Below are positions 18,613 through 27,107 of a stretch of DNA of 64,000 bases, piece after piece. A program made the translations under genes and the position numbers. The notes under the pieces are model-generated. The model did not search any database. It was given only the letters and a program-made list of their open reading frames with translations, and had not been told where the DNA came from. Positions within the stretch are counted from its first letter, which is position 1, and each line of letters begins with the position of its first letter. Origin of the DNA: Bordetella parapertussis (GTDB lineage: Bacteria > Pseudomonadota > Gammaproteobacteria > Burkholderiales > Burkholderiaceae_B); contig CAMBFI010000002.1 of NCBI GenBank assembly GCA_945865935.1, positions 276,083-340,082 of the forward strand. Direction: 5' to 3'.

Positions 18613-20103
18613 CTAACCAATACCGGCCTGCGACTTGCGCAACGGCGCAGTCGGTATCCGTAATAACTCTCGATATTTTGCAACAGTCCGCCTCGCGATC
18701 GTAATGCCATCCTGATCTAATAACTTTGCCAGCTGGCTATCGGACAATGGCCGGTTACGGTCTTCCTGACTAATTAAAACGCGTATGCGCGTTTGCACCG
18801 CAGTCGATGAGGTCGCCTCGGCACCTTCTGTTGCAAGACCTGTACTAAAAAACCGCTTTAACTCCACCGTGCCAAAGGGTGTCACCATAAATTTTTGCGT
18901 CGTCGCACGCGACACCGTCGACTCATGCATGCCCAGCTCGCCCGCCACATCTTTAAGCGTCAGTGGTCTGACGGCCGCCCAGCCTTTTGAAAAAAAACTC
19001 TGTTGGTGATGCACGATCACTTCGGACACGCGCAGAATCGTTTCAAACCGCTGCGCGACGTTGCGTATCATCCAGCGCGCCTCTTGTAGTTGACCGTGCA
19101 GTGCGCTATTTGCCCCGCCGCGCGAACTACCTAACGCTTCCGCGTAAAGCGCATTGACTCGCAACTTGGGCATGATGGAATCGTTTAATGAAGCCGCCCA
19201 ACCCTTTCTCGTTTTGCGCACAATGACATCCGGCACGGCAAAATCGGCCGCAGGCTTATTCCACGCACTTCCTGGCCTAGGATTCAACCGCACGATCACT
19301 GCGTGCACGCAACGCAGCTCCTCGGGCTCACAGTTGAGTAACTCTCTGAGCTTCATCATGTTGCCTGTTGCGAGCACGGCCAGATGCTGCTGACACAGGG
19401 CGCGGGCAAGCGCTAGGATCCGCGCATTTGATAGCTCTGGAAATTTATCCCGCTCGGCAAACTGCACCTGCAACGCCAAGCATTCAGCCAGACTACGCGC
19501 ACCGACGCCCGGTGGATCAAACGATTGCAGCATCCGCAAGGGCGCGTTGAAGTCTTCTGCCTCGATGCCCAACTCCGGCTTCATCCAACTCGCGATTTCA
19601 TCAAGCGGCGAAGCAAGGAAGCCGTCTTCGTTGAGCTCCTCAATCAACAACTCAACCAACGCAGCGTCTTTAGGGGTTAATCGCGTTGTGCCTAACTGGC
19701 TCAGCAAGTGTTCACGCAAATTACTTTCGCGTGCAGGCTCTGGGCGGTCCGGAAAGTCATCGTCCCGTGAAGCGCGGGGCTCTGACGAAAACTCGACGCG
19801 ATCCCGCTCGGAAGGACGGCTGTCGTCATAGCGCTCGTCGGAGGCAAAGTCTGCCTCCGCCTGAGCTTGTTCCTTTGCGTCCCCCTCATAAACGGGCCCA
19901 TCCCCTGGGTGGGCAATTGCCGCGGCCGCTGGAGTTTGCAAGCCCTCACCCTCCTGCTCAAGTAAAGGATTTTCAGCCAAGGCACGGGCTATTTCGGCCT
20001 CAAGATCAAGCGCCGACAGCTGTAACAGTTTGATGGACTGTTGCAGGGCGGGGGTTAATGTCAGGCTCTGGCCTAGACGAAGCTCGAGAAAATTGCGGCT
20101 CAT
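18613..20103 (-). CDS. rpoN: RNA polymerase sigma-54 factor
   Basis: The 496-residue sigma factor directs RNA polymerase to -24/-12 promoters that need AAA+ activators (nitrogen use, motility and others). The N-terminal region I, LRLGQSLTLTPALQQSIKLLQLSALDLE, contacts activators. An acidic linker follows, then the core-binding region and a helix-turn-helix. The RpoN box ARRTVAKYRE is at about 470-479. Start ATG 20103 gives the usual opening; an upstream ATG at 20139 would overlap the divergent gene. In many proteobacteria rpoN sits between lptB and hpf, but neither is here. Confidence 0.96.
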   Translation of the reverse strand: MSRNFLELRLGQSLTLTPALQQSIKLLQLSALDLEAEIARALAENPLLEQEGEGLQTPAAAAIAHPGDGPVYEGDAKEQAQAEADFASDERYDDSRPSERDRVEFSSEPRASRDDDFPDRPEPARESNLREHLLSQLGTTRLTPKDAALVELLIEELNEDGFLASPLDEIASWMKPELGIEAEDFNAPLRMLQSFDPPGVGARSLAECLALQVQFAERDKFPELSNARILALARALCQQHLAVLATGNMMKLRELLNCEPEELRCVHAVIVRLNPRPGSAWNKPAADFAVPDVIVRKTRKGWAASLNDSIMPKLRVNALYAEALGSSRGGANSALHGQLQEARWMIRNVAQRFETILRVSEVIVHHQQSFFSKGWAAVRPLTLKDVAGELGMHESTVSRATTQKFMVTPFGTVELKRFFSTGLATEGAEATSSTAVQTRIRVLISQEDRNRPLSDSQLAKLLDQDGITIARRTVAKYRELLRIPTAPLRKSQAGIG

Positions 20104-20119
20104 AGGTACAATATTTTGC

Positions 20120-20746
20120 ATGATGATCACACAAAACACCGCCGACCTGCGAAAAGACGCCTATTTACTTGGTAACACCTTGCTGCGCCTTGCGCTGCCA
20201 AGGCTATTAATACGCATCACAGTGGTGCTTACCATCTCGGCAATCGCGCTCTTCTTTGTGCAAACAATCCTTGCACGAGGCAAGTCCTGGCTCGAGTTTG
20301 GCATGCACGTCACAGGCCTCGCCGAAATTTTAGGCAAGACTGTCGTGGACTTCATCATGCAATACCAAAAATATTTTTGGTGGGCGATCGCCTTCATCCT
20401 CGTCTTAGTCGCATTCAGCCTGATCTCTAGCTGGCTTAAGGGGAGTCTAAAGCGTGGGCGCGCAGCCCTCGTGCCGATCTCTGAGGCGAGGAAGCTGTGC
20501 GCGGGCTTGAGTCCACAGGCGCTTGAGGTTCTAAACTGGGTCTGGACAGACCAAACCACACCCATCACCGTCGGTAATTTGCAGACCACTCTTTCACAAC
20601 TACGCGGCGGCCGCGTTCAGAAAATCGCACTAGCCCGAGAGCAAAAGGCGGCGCTAAAACAGGCTCTGGAACCACAACCTGAGCCAGCAACACCTCGAAC
20701 GCCACCCAAAGGTGACGGCCAACGCGAACCCACGATGTTCGCGTAG
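20120..20746 (+). CDS. Unknown inner-membrane protein with two membrane segments
   Basis: A 208-residue protein with two strong hydrophobic helices (about 27-50 and 85-105), a basic loop after the second (WLKGSLKRGRAAL) and a soluble C-terminal half with a charged, Pro-rich end. The domain from about 120 (LCAGLSPQALEVLNWVWTDQTT) may be cytoplasmic. It begins 16 bp from the rpoN start in the opposite direction, so the two share a promoter region. I do not recognise the family. The start is ATG 20120, with a second ATG directly after it. Confidence 0.65.
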   Translation: MMITQNTADLRKDAYLLGNTLLRLALPRLLIRITVVLTISAIALFFVQTILARGKSWLEFGMHVTGLAEILGKTVVDFIMQYQKYFWWAIAFILVLVAFSLISSWLKGSLKRGRAALVPISEARKLCAGLSPQALEVLNWVWTDQTTPITVGNLQTTLSQLRGGRVQKIALAREQKAALKQALEPQPEPATPRTPPKGDGQREPTMFA

Positions 20747-20838
20747 CTTCACATACTAGCTCCCCACACAGGCCCCATTTTGGTGCCCAAATGCCTCTAA
20801 ACTTGCGCTTAGCCTCATTTTGTGTTCGACTACGGCTT

Positions 20839-20979
20839 ATGAACGCAACGCTCGCGAGTCCTGCTCGTTCCCTCGCAAACCACAAGGTCTCTTCAGACCT
20901 GCGTGCGCTTGTGCGTGGCGACCGCGCTGTAACGGCCGGCCTACTGCCGCTACTACTAGCGATCGGTTGCCGGTCCTAG
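20839..20979 (+). CDS. Leucine-rich leader peptide upstream of leuA
   Basis: A short frame ends in AGLLPLLLAIGCRS, with five Leu codons (CTA, CTG and three more CTA) close together just before the stop at 20977-20979. This is what a leucine-sensing attenuation leader looks like: ribosomes stalling at Leu codons would change folding of the RNA behind them. The start is uncertain: ATG 20839 gives 46 residues and GTG 20911 gives 22, the usual leader size; neither has a good Shine-Dalgarno. Position upstream of the leucine gene leuA strongly favours a regulatory role, although no expression evidence exists here. Confidence 0.6.
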   Translation: MNATLASPARSLANHKVSSDLRALVRGDRAVTAGLLPLLLAIGCRS

Positions 20980-21097
20980 GGCCCCGTGGCAGTCCGGCAA
21001 CCACCCGCCACCTTGCAGTATCCCCACTCTATAAAAATTTCCAGTAACGGACCGTTGGCCTAAAACCAACACCAGACAGCAGTGATGTTCGCACATC
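20965..21097 (+). promoter_or_regulatory. leuA leader with competing inverted repeats (putative attenuator)
   Basis: Several stems can form behind the Leu codons. GGTTGCCGG (20965-20973) pairs with CCGGCAACC (20994-21002). The overlapping CGGTCC (20971-20976) can instead pair with GGACCG (21049-21054). Further stems are GTTGG/CCAAC (21054-21058 and 21066-21070) and GATGT/ACATC (21084-21088 and 21093-21097). The first stem includes the leader stop, so a stalled ribosome would prevent it. There is no long T run, so control may be at translation or may be Rho-linked. The gap 20747-20838 upstream should hold the promoter, but no convincing one was found. Confidence 0.5.
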
Positions 21098-21128
21098 GCC
21101 GCGTCATGCAAAGAAACTGAGGACCATG

Positions 21129-22796
21129 ATGCTTTCGAATCCAGCCACCAAATACATCCCGTTCAAGCCCTTCGAGCGCGACTTTTCTGAGCGAACCTGG
21201 CCAACCAAGCGAATCACTCACCCACCCGTCTGGATGAGCACAGATTTGCGAGATGGCAATCAGTCGCTGATCGAGCCCATGAGCGTCGAGCGCAAGCTGC
21301 GCTTTTTCAATATGCTGCTCAAAATTGGCTTTAAAGAAATCGAGGTCGGATTCCCCTCGGCATCACAAACCGACTTTGATTTTGTCCGCAAGCTTGTTGA
21401 TGACAAGCTGATTCCTGATGACGTCACCATTATCGCGTTGACTCAAGCGCGGCCAGAGCTGATTGCGCGCACCGTTGAGTCCGCTGCGGGTGCCAAGCGC
21501 GCGATGATTCACTTGTACAACGCATGCGCGCCAGGCTTTCGCCGCATCGTGTTCAACATGAATCGCGAAGAAGTCAAACAAGTCGCGACTGAAGGCACAC
21601 AATGCGTCATGGACAACATGGCCAAGTATCCACAAACACAGTGGCTCTACGAATACTCACCAGAAGTCTTTAGCACCACGGAGCCTGACTTTGCCCTCGA
21701 GGTTTGTAACGCGGTCACAGAAGTCTGGAAGCCAACACCACAACGCAAAATTATTTATAACTTGCCTGCAACGATTGAGGCGACCACGCCCAACATGTAT
21801 GCCGATCAAATCGAATACATGCATAACAATCTGAACAAACGTGACAGCATTGTCATCAGCTTGCACCCGCATAACGACCGCGGCACAGCTGTTGCTGCGG
21901 CCGAGCTCGGTTTGATGGCAGGAGCAGATCGCGTTGAAGGCTGCCTGTTTGGCAACGGCGAGCGTACCGGCAACGTCGATATCGTCACACTCGCTTTAAA
22001 TCTTTACACCCAAGGGATTCATCCAGGCCTGGACTTCTCCGATATCGATGAGGTCCGTCGTTGCGTAGAATTTTGTAATCAGTTGCCTGTTCACCCACGT
22101 CACCCTTACGCTGGAGACTTAGTCTTCACCGCATTTTCTGGCTCACACCAGGATGCCATCAAGAAAGGCTTCGCTGTGCAGAAAGCCGATGCTATCTGGG
22201 AGGTCCCCTACCTGCCCATTGATCCGGCCGACCTGGGTCGCAGCTACGATGCAGTGATTCGCGTCAACAGTCAATCCGGTAAGGGCGGGGTGTCCTACCT
22301 GCTTGAACAAGAACATGGGCTGGCCTTGCCACGTCGCTTGCAAATCGAATTCAGTCGCGCAATTCAACGCGTGACCGATGAGACCGGTCGCGAAGTGACG
22401 GCCGCCGATGTCTACAACATCTTTAATACCGAATACTTGACTCAAACCAAACCCTGGTCGCTGATCAAACATCGCATTACCGGAGACCCGTCCGCCGCCG
22501 AGGGCCAACACTTCACTATCGAGGTTGAGTTTGACGTTGACGGTAAGCGTCGCGCCCTCACGGGAAAGGGCGACGGCGCAATTTCAGCTTTCGTCAATTC
22601 GTTAGGTGAGCCCGTGCGCATCATGGACTACCATGAACACGCGATTGGTACCGGAACGGATACGCGCGCTGCGTGCTACGTTGAGGTTCGTATCGGTGAC
22701 GCACCCACGGGTTTCGGTGTGGGGATTGATCGCGACATTGTGACGGCTTCTTTTAAAGCGGTTCTGAGCGCACTGAACCGTCACCTGCAAAACTAA
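21129..22796 (+). CDS. leuA: 2-isopropylmalate synthase
   Basis: The 555-residue enzyme joins acetyl-CoA and 2-ketoisovalerate, the first step of leucine synthesis, and is usually inhibited by leucine. The TIM-barrel start [11 protein letters not shown] and the metal-binding [18 protein letters not shown] are present, followed by [13 protein letters not shown]. The C-terminal 130 residues form the LeuA dimer regulatory domain. The length is that of the longer (type 2) LeuA form. ATG 21129 is preferred to 21126 because GAGGA is better spaced and the MLSNPATKY opening matches relatives. It stands alone, without leuB, leuC or leuD nearby, behind a leucine-type leader. Confidence 0.97.
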   Translation: MLSNPATKYIPFKPFERDFSERTWPTKRITHPPVWMSTDLRDGNQSLIEPMSVERKLRFFNMLLKIGFKEIEVGFPSASQTDFDFVRKLVDDKLIPDDVTIIALTQARPELIARTVESAAGAKRAMIHLYNACAPGFRRIVFNMNREEVKQVATEGTQCVMDNMAKYPQTQWLYEYSPEVFSTTEPDFALEVCNAVTEVWKPTPQRKIIYNLPATIEATTPNMYADQIEYMHNNLNKRDSIVISLHPHNDRGTAVAAAELGLMAGADRVEGCLFGNGERTGNVDIVTLALNLYTQGIHPGLDFSDIDEVRRCVEFCNQLPVHPRHPYAGDLVFTAFSGSHQDAIKKGFAVQKADAIWEVPYLPIDPADLGRSYDAVIRVNSQSGKGGVSYLLEQEHGLALPRRLQIEFSRAIQRVTDETGREVTAADVYNIFNTEYLTQTKPWSLIKHRITGDPSAAEGQHFTIEVEFDVDGKRRALTGKGDGAISAFVNSLGEPVRIMDYHEHAIGTGTDTRAACYVEVRIGDAPTGFGVGIDRDIVTASFKAVLSALNRHLQN

Positions 22797-22810
22797 TGCA
22801 TTTGAATAGT

Positions 22811-22841
22811 CGGGCTCTCCAATAGGAGCCCGATTTTTTTT
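22811..22841 (+). terminator. Rho-independent terminator of leuA
   Basis: CGGGCTC, 8-nt loop, GAGCCCG, then A and eight T residues, 15 bp after the leuA stop. It also separates leuA from the convergent sulfatase gene. Confidence 0.9.
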
Positions 22842-22843
22842 AC

Positions 22844-24406
22844 TTACCATTGCCCAAAAAAGACGCCTGCGCGTTTATGTGCGTGCGTCGCGCGCATGAC
22901 ATCTTCATCTGACATTGTGACGCGCCGCTTGCGTCGTGCCATCCAGTCAAACAGCTCGCTTCTGAGCTGCTCGCGTGTCGTAGCATGCCCCGCATCGCGC
23001 CCCAGGTCGTAGAGCTCTTGTGGATCTTTCTCTAGATCAAATAATTGTTCTGGCTCATCAAGCCAATACACATAGCGCCATCGATCCGTTCGCATCGAAT
23101 AGGCGCGCGACTGCTGCGGCGTTTTGTTCAACAACAATCGTGCCTGTCTAAAACTGTAGTCCAACTCTGAAAACGCCGCTTTGCGCCACGCGGGCGACTC
23201 ACCGCGCAACAAGGGCAATAAGCTCATTCCTTCGATCCGTTGCGAAGCGCCCTCCACACCAAGCGCATCTAAAAAGGTCGGTACGAAATCCACCGCTTCA
23301 ACCATTCTTGCATCAACCGTCCCTCGGGTTGCGTCCGCGCGGCGATCAGGGTCCATGACAATGCAAGGCACTCTCTGTATCGCATCGTAGAAAAGTTCTT
23401 TTTCCCCTAACCAATGATCCCCTAGAAAATCTCCGTGGTCCGATGTAAACACGATCATCGTATTCTTCATCAACCCCGCAGCTTCCATGTAATCGAACAA
23501 TCTTCCCAAGTGATCATCCAGCTGGTGTATCAAGCCCTGATAGGCCGGACGTACCGTGCGAATACATTCATCACGACTAAAGTTTTGTCCTTCCTCATGC
23601 TGTCGATAGGCTGCCACCACCGGGTGGGCATCAATTTTTTCCTGCTCATTACGCACAACCGGCAAACACTGCTCGGCCGTATACATGTTGTGATACGGGG
23701 CTGGCGCCATATAAGGCCAATGCGGCTTAACGTAGCTCAGGTGTAACACCCAAGGGGAGTCCCCCTTGTTGCGCATAAAAGCCAAGGCCTGGTCTGTCAT
23801 GTAGGCCGTTTCCGAGTGTGGCTCAGCGACGCGCGCTGGGAGATAGACATTCCGCATGTTCCAGCCACTCACGACTTCGCCCTTGGCATCAACGCCCGCG
23901 ATAACGTAATCCGTCCACGGATCCTCTGACACGTACCCGTGTTGCTTCAAGTACGCGGGGTAACCGCTTTCCTGCCCTGGCGGATGATGTCCATCATAAC
24001 GATCGATTTCCTTAAATCCGCCTCGTCTAAGCAAGTACGCAAGTTCGGACTGACCATCGATGCCCAATCTCTGTAAACCAGCTACATCCGGGATCACGTG
24101 CGTCTTTCCAGCTAGGACAAGATCGCGTTTGGCTCGGGCGAGGTACTCGCCTAGCGTGACCTCGCCGATTGCCAGTGGGACTCGATTCCATGTCGTGCCG
24201 TGGCTTGAGGGATAGCGACCTGTGTAATAGCTCATGCGTGACGGCCCGCACACGCCCGAGTTCACAAACGCTCGGCTAAAGCGTACCCCTCGTTTTGCTA
24301 ACGCATCAAGGTTCGCCGTTTTCAAATACGGATGGCCCTCGCATCCCAGGTGATCTGCACGGAACTGGTCGGCCATGATGAAAAGAATATTTTGTACATC
24401 AGACAT
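22844..24406 (-). CDS. Formylglycine-dependent sulfatase or phosphonate monoester hydrolase
   Basis: The 520-residue protein starts with the alkaline-phosphatase-superfamily strand NILFIMADQFRADHLG, in which Asp13 binds metal. The C-x-P-S-R sequence is at 53-57 (CGPSR); in this class the Cys is oxidised to formylglycine by a sulfatase-modifying enzyme. The later metal site is FTSDHGDFLGDHW. The absence of a signal peptide points to a cytoplasmic enzyme, as for choline sulfatase and phosphonate monoester hydrolase, rather than a periplasmic arylsulfatase. No modifying enzyme lies nearby. It is 17 bp downstream of the DUF455 gene on the same strand. Substrate unknown. Confidence 0.88.
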   Translation of the reverse strand: MSDVQNILFIMADQFRADHLGCEGHPYLKTANLDALAKRGVRFSRAFVNSGVCGPSRMSYYTGRYPSSHGTTWNRVPLAIGEVTLGEYLARAKRDLVLAGKTHVIPDVAGLQRLGIDGQSELAYLLRRGGFKEIDRYDGHHPPGQESGYPAYLKQHGYVSEDPWTDYVIAGVDAKGEVVSGWNMRNVYLPARVAEPHSETAYMTDQALAFMRNKGDSPWVLHLSYVKPHWPYMAPAPYHNMYTAEQCLPVVRNEQEKIDAHPVVAAYRQHEEGQNFSRDECIRTVRPAYQGLIHQLDDHLGRLFDYMEAAGLMKNTMIVFTSDHGDFLGDHWLGEKELFYDAIQRVPCIVMDPDRRADATRGTVDARMVEAVDFVPTFLDALGVEGASQRIEGMSLLPLLRGESPAWRKAAFSELDYSFRQARLLLNKTPQQSRAYSMRTDRWRYVYWLDEPEQLFDLEKDPQELYDLGRDAGHATTREQLRSELFDWMARRKRRVTMSDEDVMRATHAHKRAGVFFGQW

Positions 24407-24423
24407 GACTGACCCCGGTCGCG

Positions 24424-25215
24424 TTACTGTCTTTGCAGCGCGGCGATTTCCTCAGGCTCAAAGCCTGCGGCTAACCGCGCTTGCACATTGAAGGGCCCTT
24501 TAAGCTTAGGGGCGCGATACGTTGAAGCGAGCGCAGCGTATTGCGCCACCGGATCGAGACCGCGCTGCGCACAAAGCCATCGGTACCAATAATTTCCAAT
24601 CGCCACGTGCCCGATTTCTTCGCGCAAAATGAGATCGACGATCTCTGCGCCACGACGGTCTCCACCACTTGCAAGCTTATGCCTGACTGCGGGTGACGCA
24701 TCCAACCCGCGCGCCTCAAGCGTACGAGGCACGAGTGCCAACCGCGCCAACACATCCTCGTGTGTGCGCTCTGCCATCTCCCACAACCCGTCATGCGCAG
24801 GGAAGTCGCCATAGCAATAGCCCAAGTCGGCCAAGTGCTCCGACAACAATCGATAGTGCTCTGACTCTTCCCGTGCCACACCCATCCACTCGCGGTAAAA
24901 CTTTTCAGGCATCCCAGAAAATCGCCACACGACATCCAAGGCGAGATTAATCGCATTGAACTCAATATGCGCCAGGGCGTGGATCAGCACTGCGCGGCCC
25001 TCGAGCGTGTGCACGCTGCGGGACAAGAGTCCTGCCGGCGAAACAAAGTTTAGGGTAGGGCGTCCGGGGATATGCATAGCAGGCCCGCCATGCCCTCTGA
25101 GGTCGGCCTCAATGTCGGCAGGGACATTCGCGTCAGCGCGTTCGAGCCACGCGGCTTTTGCGTCCCAAGACTTCTCTTGGAGCGCCACGAGGGCAATTTG
25201 TCTAATTTCGTTCAC
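24424..25215 (-). CDS. DUF455 ferritin-like protein
   Basis: The 263-residue protein matches the DUF455 family, predicted four-helix ferritin-like proteins with a di-iron or similar centre. Candidate ligands are in HALAHIEFNAINLALD (Glu and His), AREESEHYRLLSEHL (Glu, Glu, His) and LREEIGHVAIGNYWY (Glu, Glu, His). No signal peptide is visible. The translation starts at a GTG (25215). In some bacteria such proteins relate to tRNA-modifying MiaE-like enzymes, but their reaction is unknown. It lies upstream of the sulfatase and divergent from the small membrane protein gene. Confidence 0.82.
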   Translation of the reverse strand: MNEIRQIALVALQEKSWDAKAAWLERADANVPADIEADLRGHGGPAMHIPGRPTLNFVSPAGLLSRSVHTLEGRAVLIHALAHIEFNAINLALDVVWRFSGMPEKFYREWMGVAREESEHYRLLSEHLADLGYCYGDFPAHDGLWEMAERTHEDVLARLALVPRTLEARGLDASPAVRHKLASGGDRRGAEIVDLILREEIGHVAIGNYWYRWLCAQRGLDPVAQYAALASTYRAPKLKGPFNVQARLAAGFEPEEIAALQRQ

Positions 25216-25250
25216 AGGTGTTGGTTCAGCGATCCGGCGCTCTTGGTAAT

Positions 25251-25739
25251 ATGGTGATTATGTCTGATCTACTCTCTTCCGCAAACAGCCAACTACCTGC
25301 CCGCGTTCCTCTGGCCGCTTTGTTACCAGGATTGCTCGGTCTGGCCCCTTTTTGGGTACTTGCGTTATCAACCGTCGTGGGGACGGGGTTAGATCCACTC
25401 CTCGCGCTGACGGCACTCATCATGTACGGTGCCATCATCCTGAGCTTTGTGGGTGCCTTGTGGTGGGGGCTGGCTGTACATGCTTCGGCTGACGCCCCAC
25501 GCGGCACGCTCTTTGTCTGGAGTGTTTTTCCCGCACTGATTGGTTGGTTCGCCACACTCGCGCTGCCCGATGTCGGGCTGAGAATGCTCATGGCCGGCTT
25601 AGCCCTGCAATGGGTGCTTGACGGACTGCTTGCACGCAAGGTGCCAGGTCTCATCCCTGGCTGGATGCTTCGCTTGCGCACCATGCTTACCGGTGGCGCC
25701 GTGGGCGCCTTAGGCTTAGCGTGGTGGCAACTCGTTTAA
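25251..25739 (+). CDS. DUF3429 small inner-membrane protein
   Basis: A 162-residue hydrophobic protein with about five membrane helices. The motif LIMYGAIILSFVGALWWGLAV (around 55-75) is the signature of DUF3429, formerly noted next to various proteobacterial enzymes; its function is unknown. ATG 25251 and ATG 25260 are both possible starts, and neither has a decisive ribosome site. It begins 35 bp from the divergent DUF455 gene and ends convergent with the SET-domain gene. Confidence 0.78.
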   Translation: MVIMSDLLSSANSQLPARVPLAALLPGLLGLAPFWVLALSTVVGTGLDPLLALTALIMYGAIILSFVGALWWGLAVHASADAPRGTLFVWSVFPALIGWFATLALPDVGLRMLMAGLALQWVLDGLLARKVPGLIPGWMLRLRTMLTGGAVGALGLAWWQLV

Positions 25740-25751
25740 GCGCTTGATTGC

Positions 25752-26258
25752 TTAGGCGGATTTAGTTTTTTTCTTGGCCTTCTTGGCCTTTTTTTCCGGC
25801 ACGCCTAGCATCGTCCTTCGGCAGCTCGGAGCGCCGCAACGACATTCGTACTGTAGCTTGAGCTCCTTGGTTAGCTTTTCATCTTCGATGACCAAGCCAT
25901 AATCATAGTTCAGCTCTTCGCCACGCTTGATGTCCCGCTTGGCTACGATATGGACGCGCTTGCCGCCTTTACCTTCTGAGCTTTCACAGTTCGGCTCACA
26001 CGCATGATTAATCCATCGAGCCTCGTTGCCATGATCATCACCATCAATGACCTTACCCGAGCTTAACGAAAAGAAAAAAGTATGAAACGGGTCGTCAGGG
26101 TTGGTCGGATGCCTACGATCGGCTTCCTTGTTGCTAATAGTTTTGCCACCGTACTCAATGATGCGCGTGCCTTCAGGGATATTACGCGCCGCGAATACGC
26201 CGTTGCCGTGCACCTTGGAACGCCTAACGATATGCCAAGGTCTTTCTACTGTTGTCAT
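25752..26258 (-). CDS. SET-domain protein lysine methyltransferase with post-SET zinc motif
   Basis: The 168-residue protein is almost entirely a SET domain: GNGVFAARNIPEGTRIIEYGG at 18-38, the SAM and catalytic motif NHACEPNC at 84-91 and ELNYDY at 115-120. The post-SET cysteines CRCGAPSC at 139-146, together with Cys91, match the zinc cluster of eukaryotic SET enzymes. A Lys-rich tail follows (KKAKKAKKKTKSA). SET proteins transfer methyl groups from S-adenosylmethionine to lysines. The bacterial target is unknown; topoisomerase III with its Lys-rich tail is encoded nearby but a link is speculation. It lies 18 bp downstream of panB. Confidence 0.9.
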   Translation of the reverse strand: MTTVERPWHIVRRSKVHGNGVFAARNIPEGTRIIEYGGKTISNKEADRRHPTNPDDPFHTFFFSLSSGKVIDGDDHGNEARWINHACEPNCESSEGKGGKRVHIVAKRDIKRGEELNYDYGLVIEDEKLTKELKLQYECRCGAPSCRRTMLGVPEKKAKKAKKKTKSA

Positions 26259-26276
26259 GGGTGATGCTTCTAAAGA

Positions 26277-27098
26277 TCAGGTGTTTTTGACACCAAAACA
26301 ATGTTGGGGCTCAGGGAAGGCTCCGCTGCGCACCTCGTCGGCATATTGCTCCACCGCCTTGCGCATCATTGTATCGAGATCGGCATAGCGTTTGACAAAT
26401 TTCGGCACGCGCTCGCCACTTAATCCCAAAATATCTTCTGTCACCAGAATTTGTCCATCGCAAGCAGGTGATGCACCGATGCCAATCGTAGGAATGGAAA
26501 CCTGTGCAGTAATGTCTGCTGCCAATGCTTCCTGAACGCCTTCCAGCACGATGCCAAACGCACCCGCGCGCTCGACAGCGTGGGCATCAGCAAGAATACG
26601 TGCAGCATCCTCTGGGGTTTTACCCTGCGACAAATAACCACCCATCGTATTGACATACTGCGGCATCAGCCCAATGTGCGCCAAGACAGGAACACCCCGG
26701 GCGGATAGGTATTGAATCGTTTCAGCCATCACCGCACCACCTTCGAGCTTCACGGCATCTGCGCCATGGCTCAATAAATAGCCTGCACTGCGAAAAGCTT
26801 GCGCAAGCGACTCCTGATAGCTGCCAAAAGGCAAGTCCGCCACAATACATGCGCGTTGTGTCGAACGTGCCACAGCAGCCGTATGTTGCGCAATCGTTTC
26901 TAACGAAATCGACAGGGTGTTGGGCAGTCCGTACGCAACCATTGCGGTCGAGTCGCCGATCAAAATAAAGTCAACGCACGGATCTATGGCGCGTGCCACC
27001 GGTGCGCTGTACGCGGTCAATGCAACAATTTTGCGCTGGCCCTTGCACGCCATTAATTGCGGGATCGTCACCCGCTTCACTGCTAACTGCACGCTCAT
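26277..27098 (-). CDS. panB: 3-methyl-2-oxobutanoate hydroxymethyltransferase
   Basis: The 273-residue enzyme adds a hydroxymethyl group from 5,10-methylenetetrahydrofolate to 2-ketoisovalerate, the first step of pantothenate synthesis. The TIM-barrel motifs LTAYSAPVARAID, GDSTAMV, VADLPFGSYQ, GADAVKLEGG and VLAHIGLMPQ are visible, with metal-binding Asp residues in GDS and ADLPF. The loop after GDS (AMVAYGLPNTLSISLE) departs from the common LGMV...DSTLPV form, so this is a divergent member. panC is not nearby. It starts 9 bp after topB ends on the same strand. Confidence 0.88.
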   Translation of the reverse strand: MSVQLAVKRVTIPQLMACKGQRKIVALTAYSAPVARAIDPCVDFILIGDSTAMVAYGLPNTLSISLETIAQHTAAVARSTQRACIVADLPFGSYQESLAQAFRSAGYLLSHGADAVKLEGGAVMAETIQYLSARGVPVLAHIGLMPQYVNTMGGYLSQGKTPEDAARILADAHAVERAGAFGIVLEGVQEALAADITAQVSIPTIGIGASPACDGQILVTEDILGLSGERVPKFVKRYADLDTMMRKAVEQYADEVRSGAFPEPQHCFGVKNT

Positions 27099-27107
27099 CT
27101 ACAGCCT

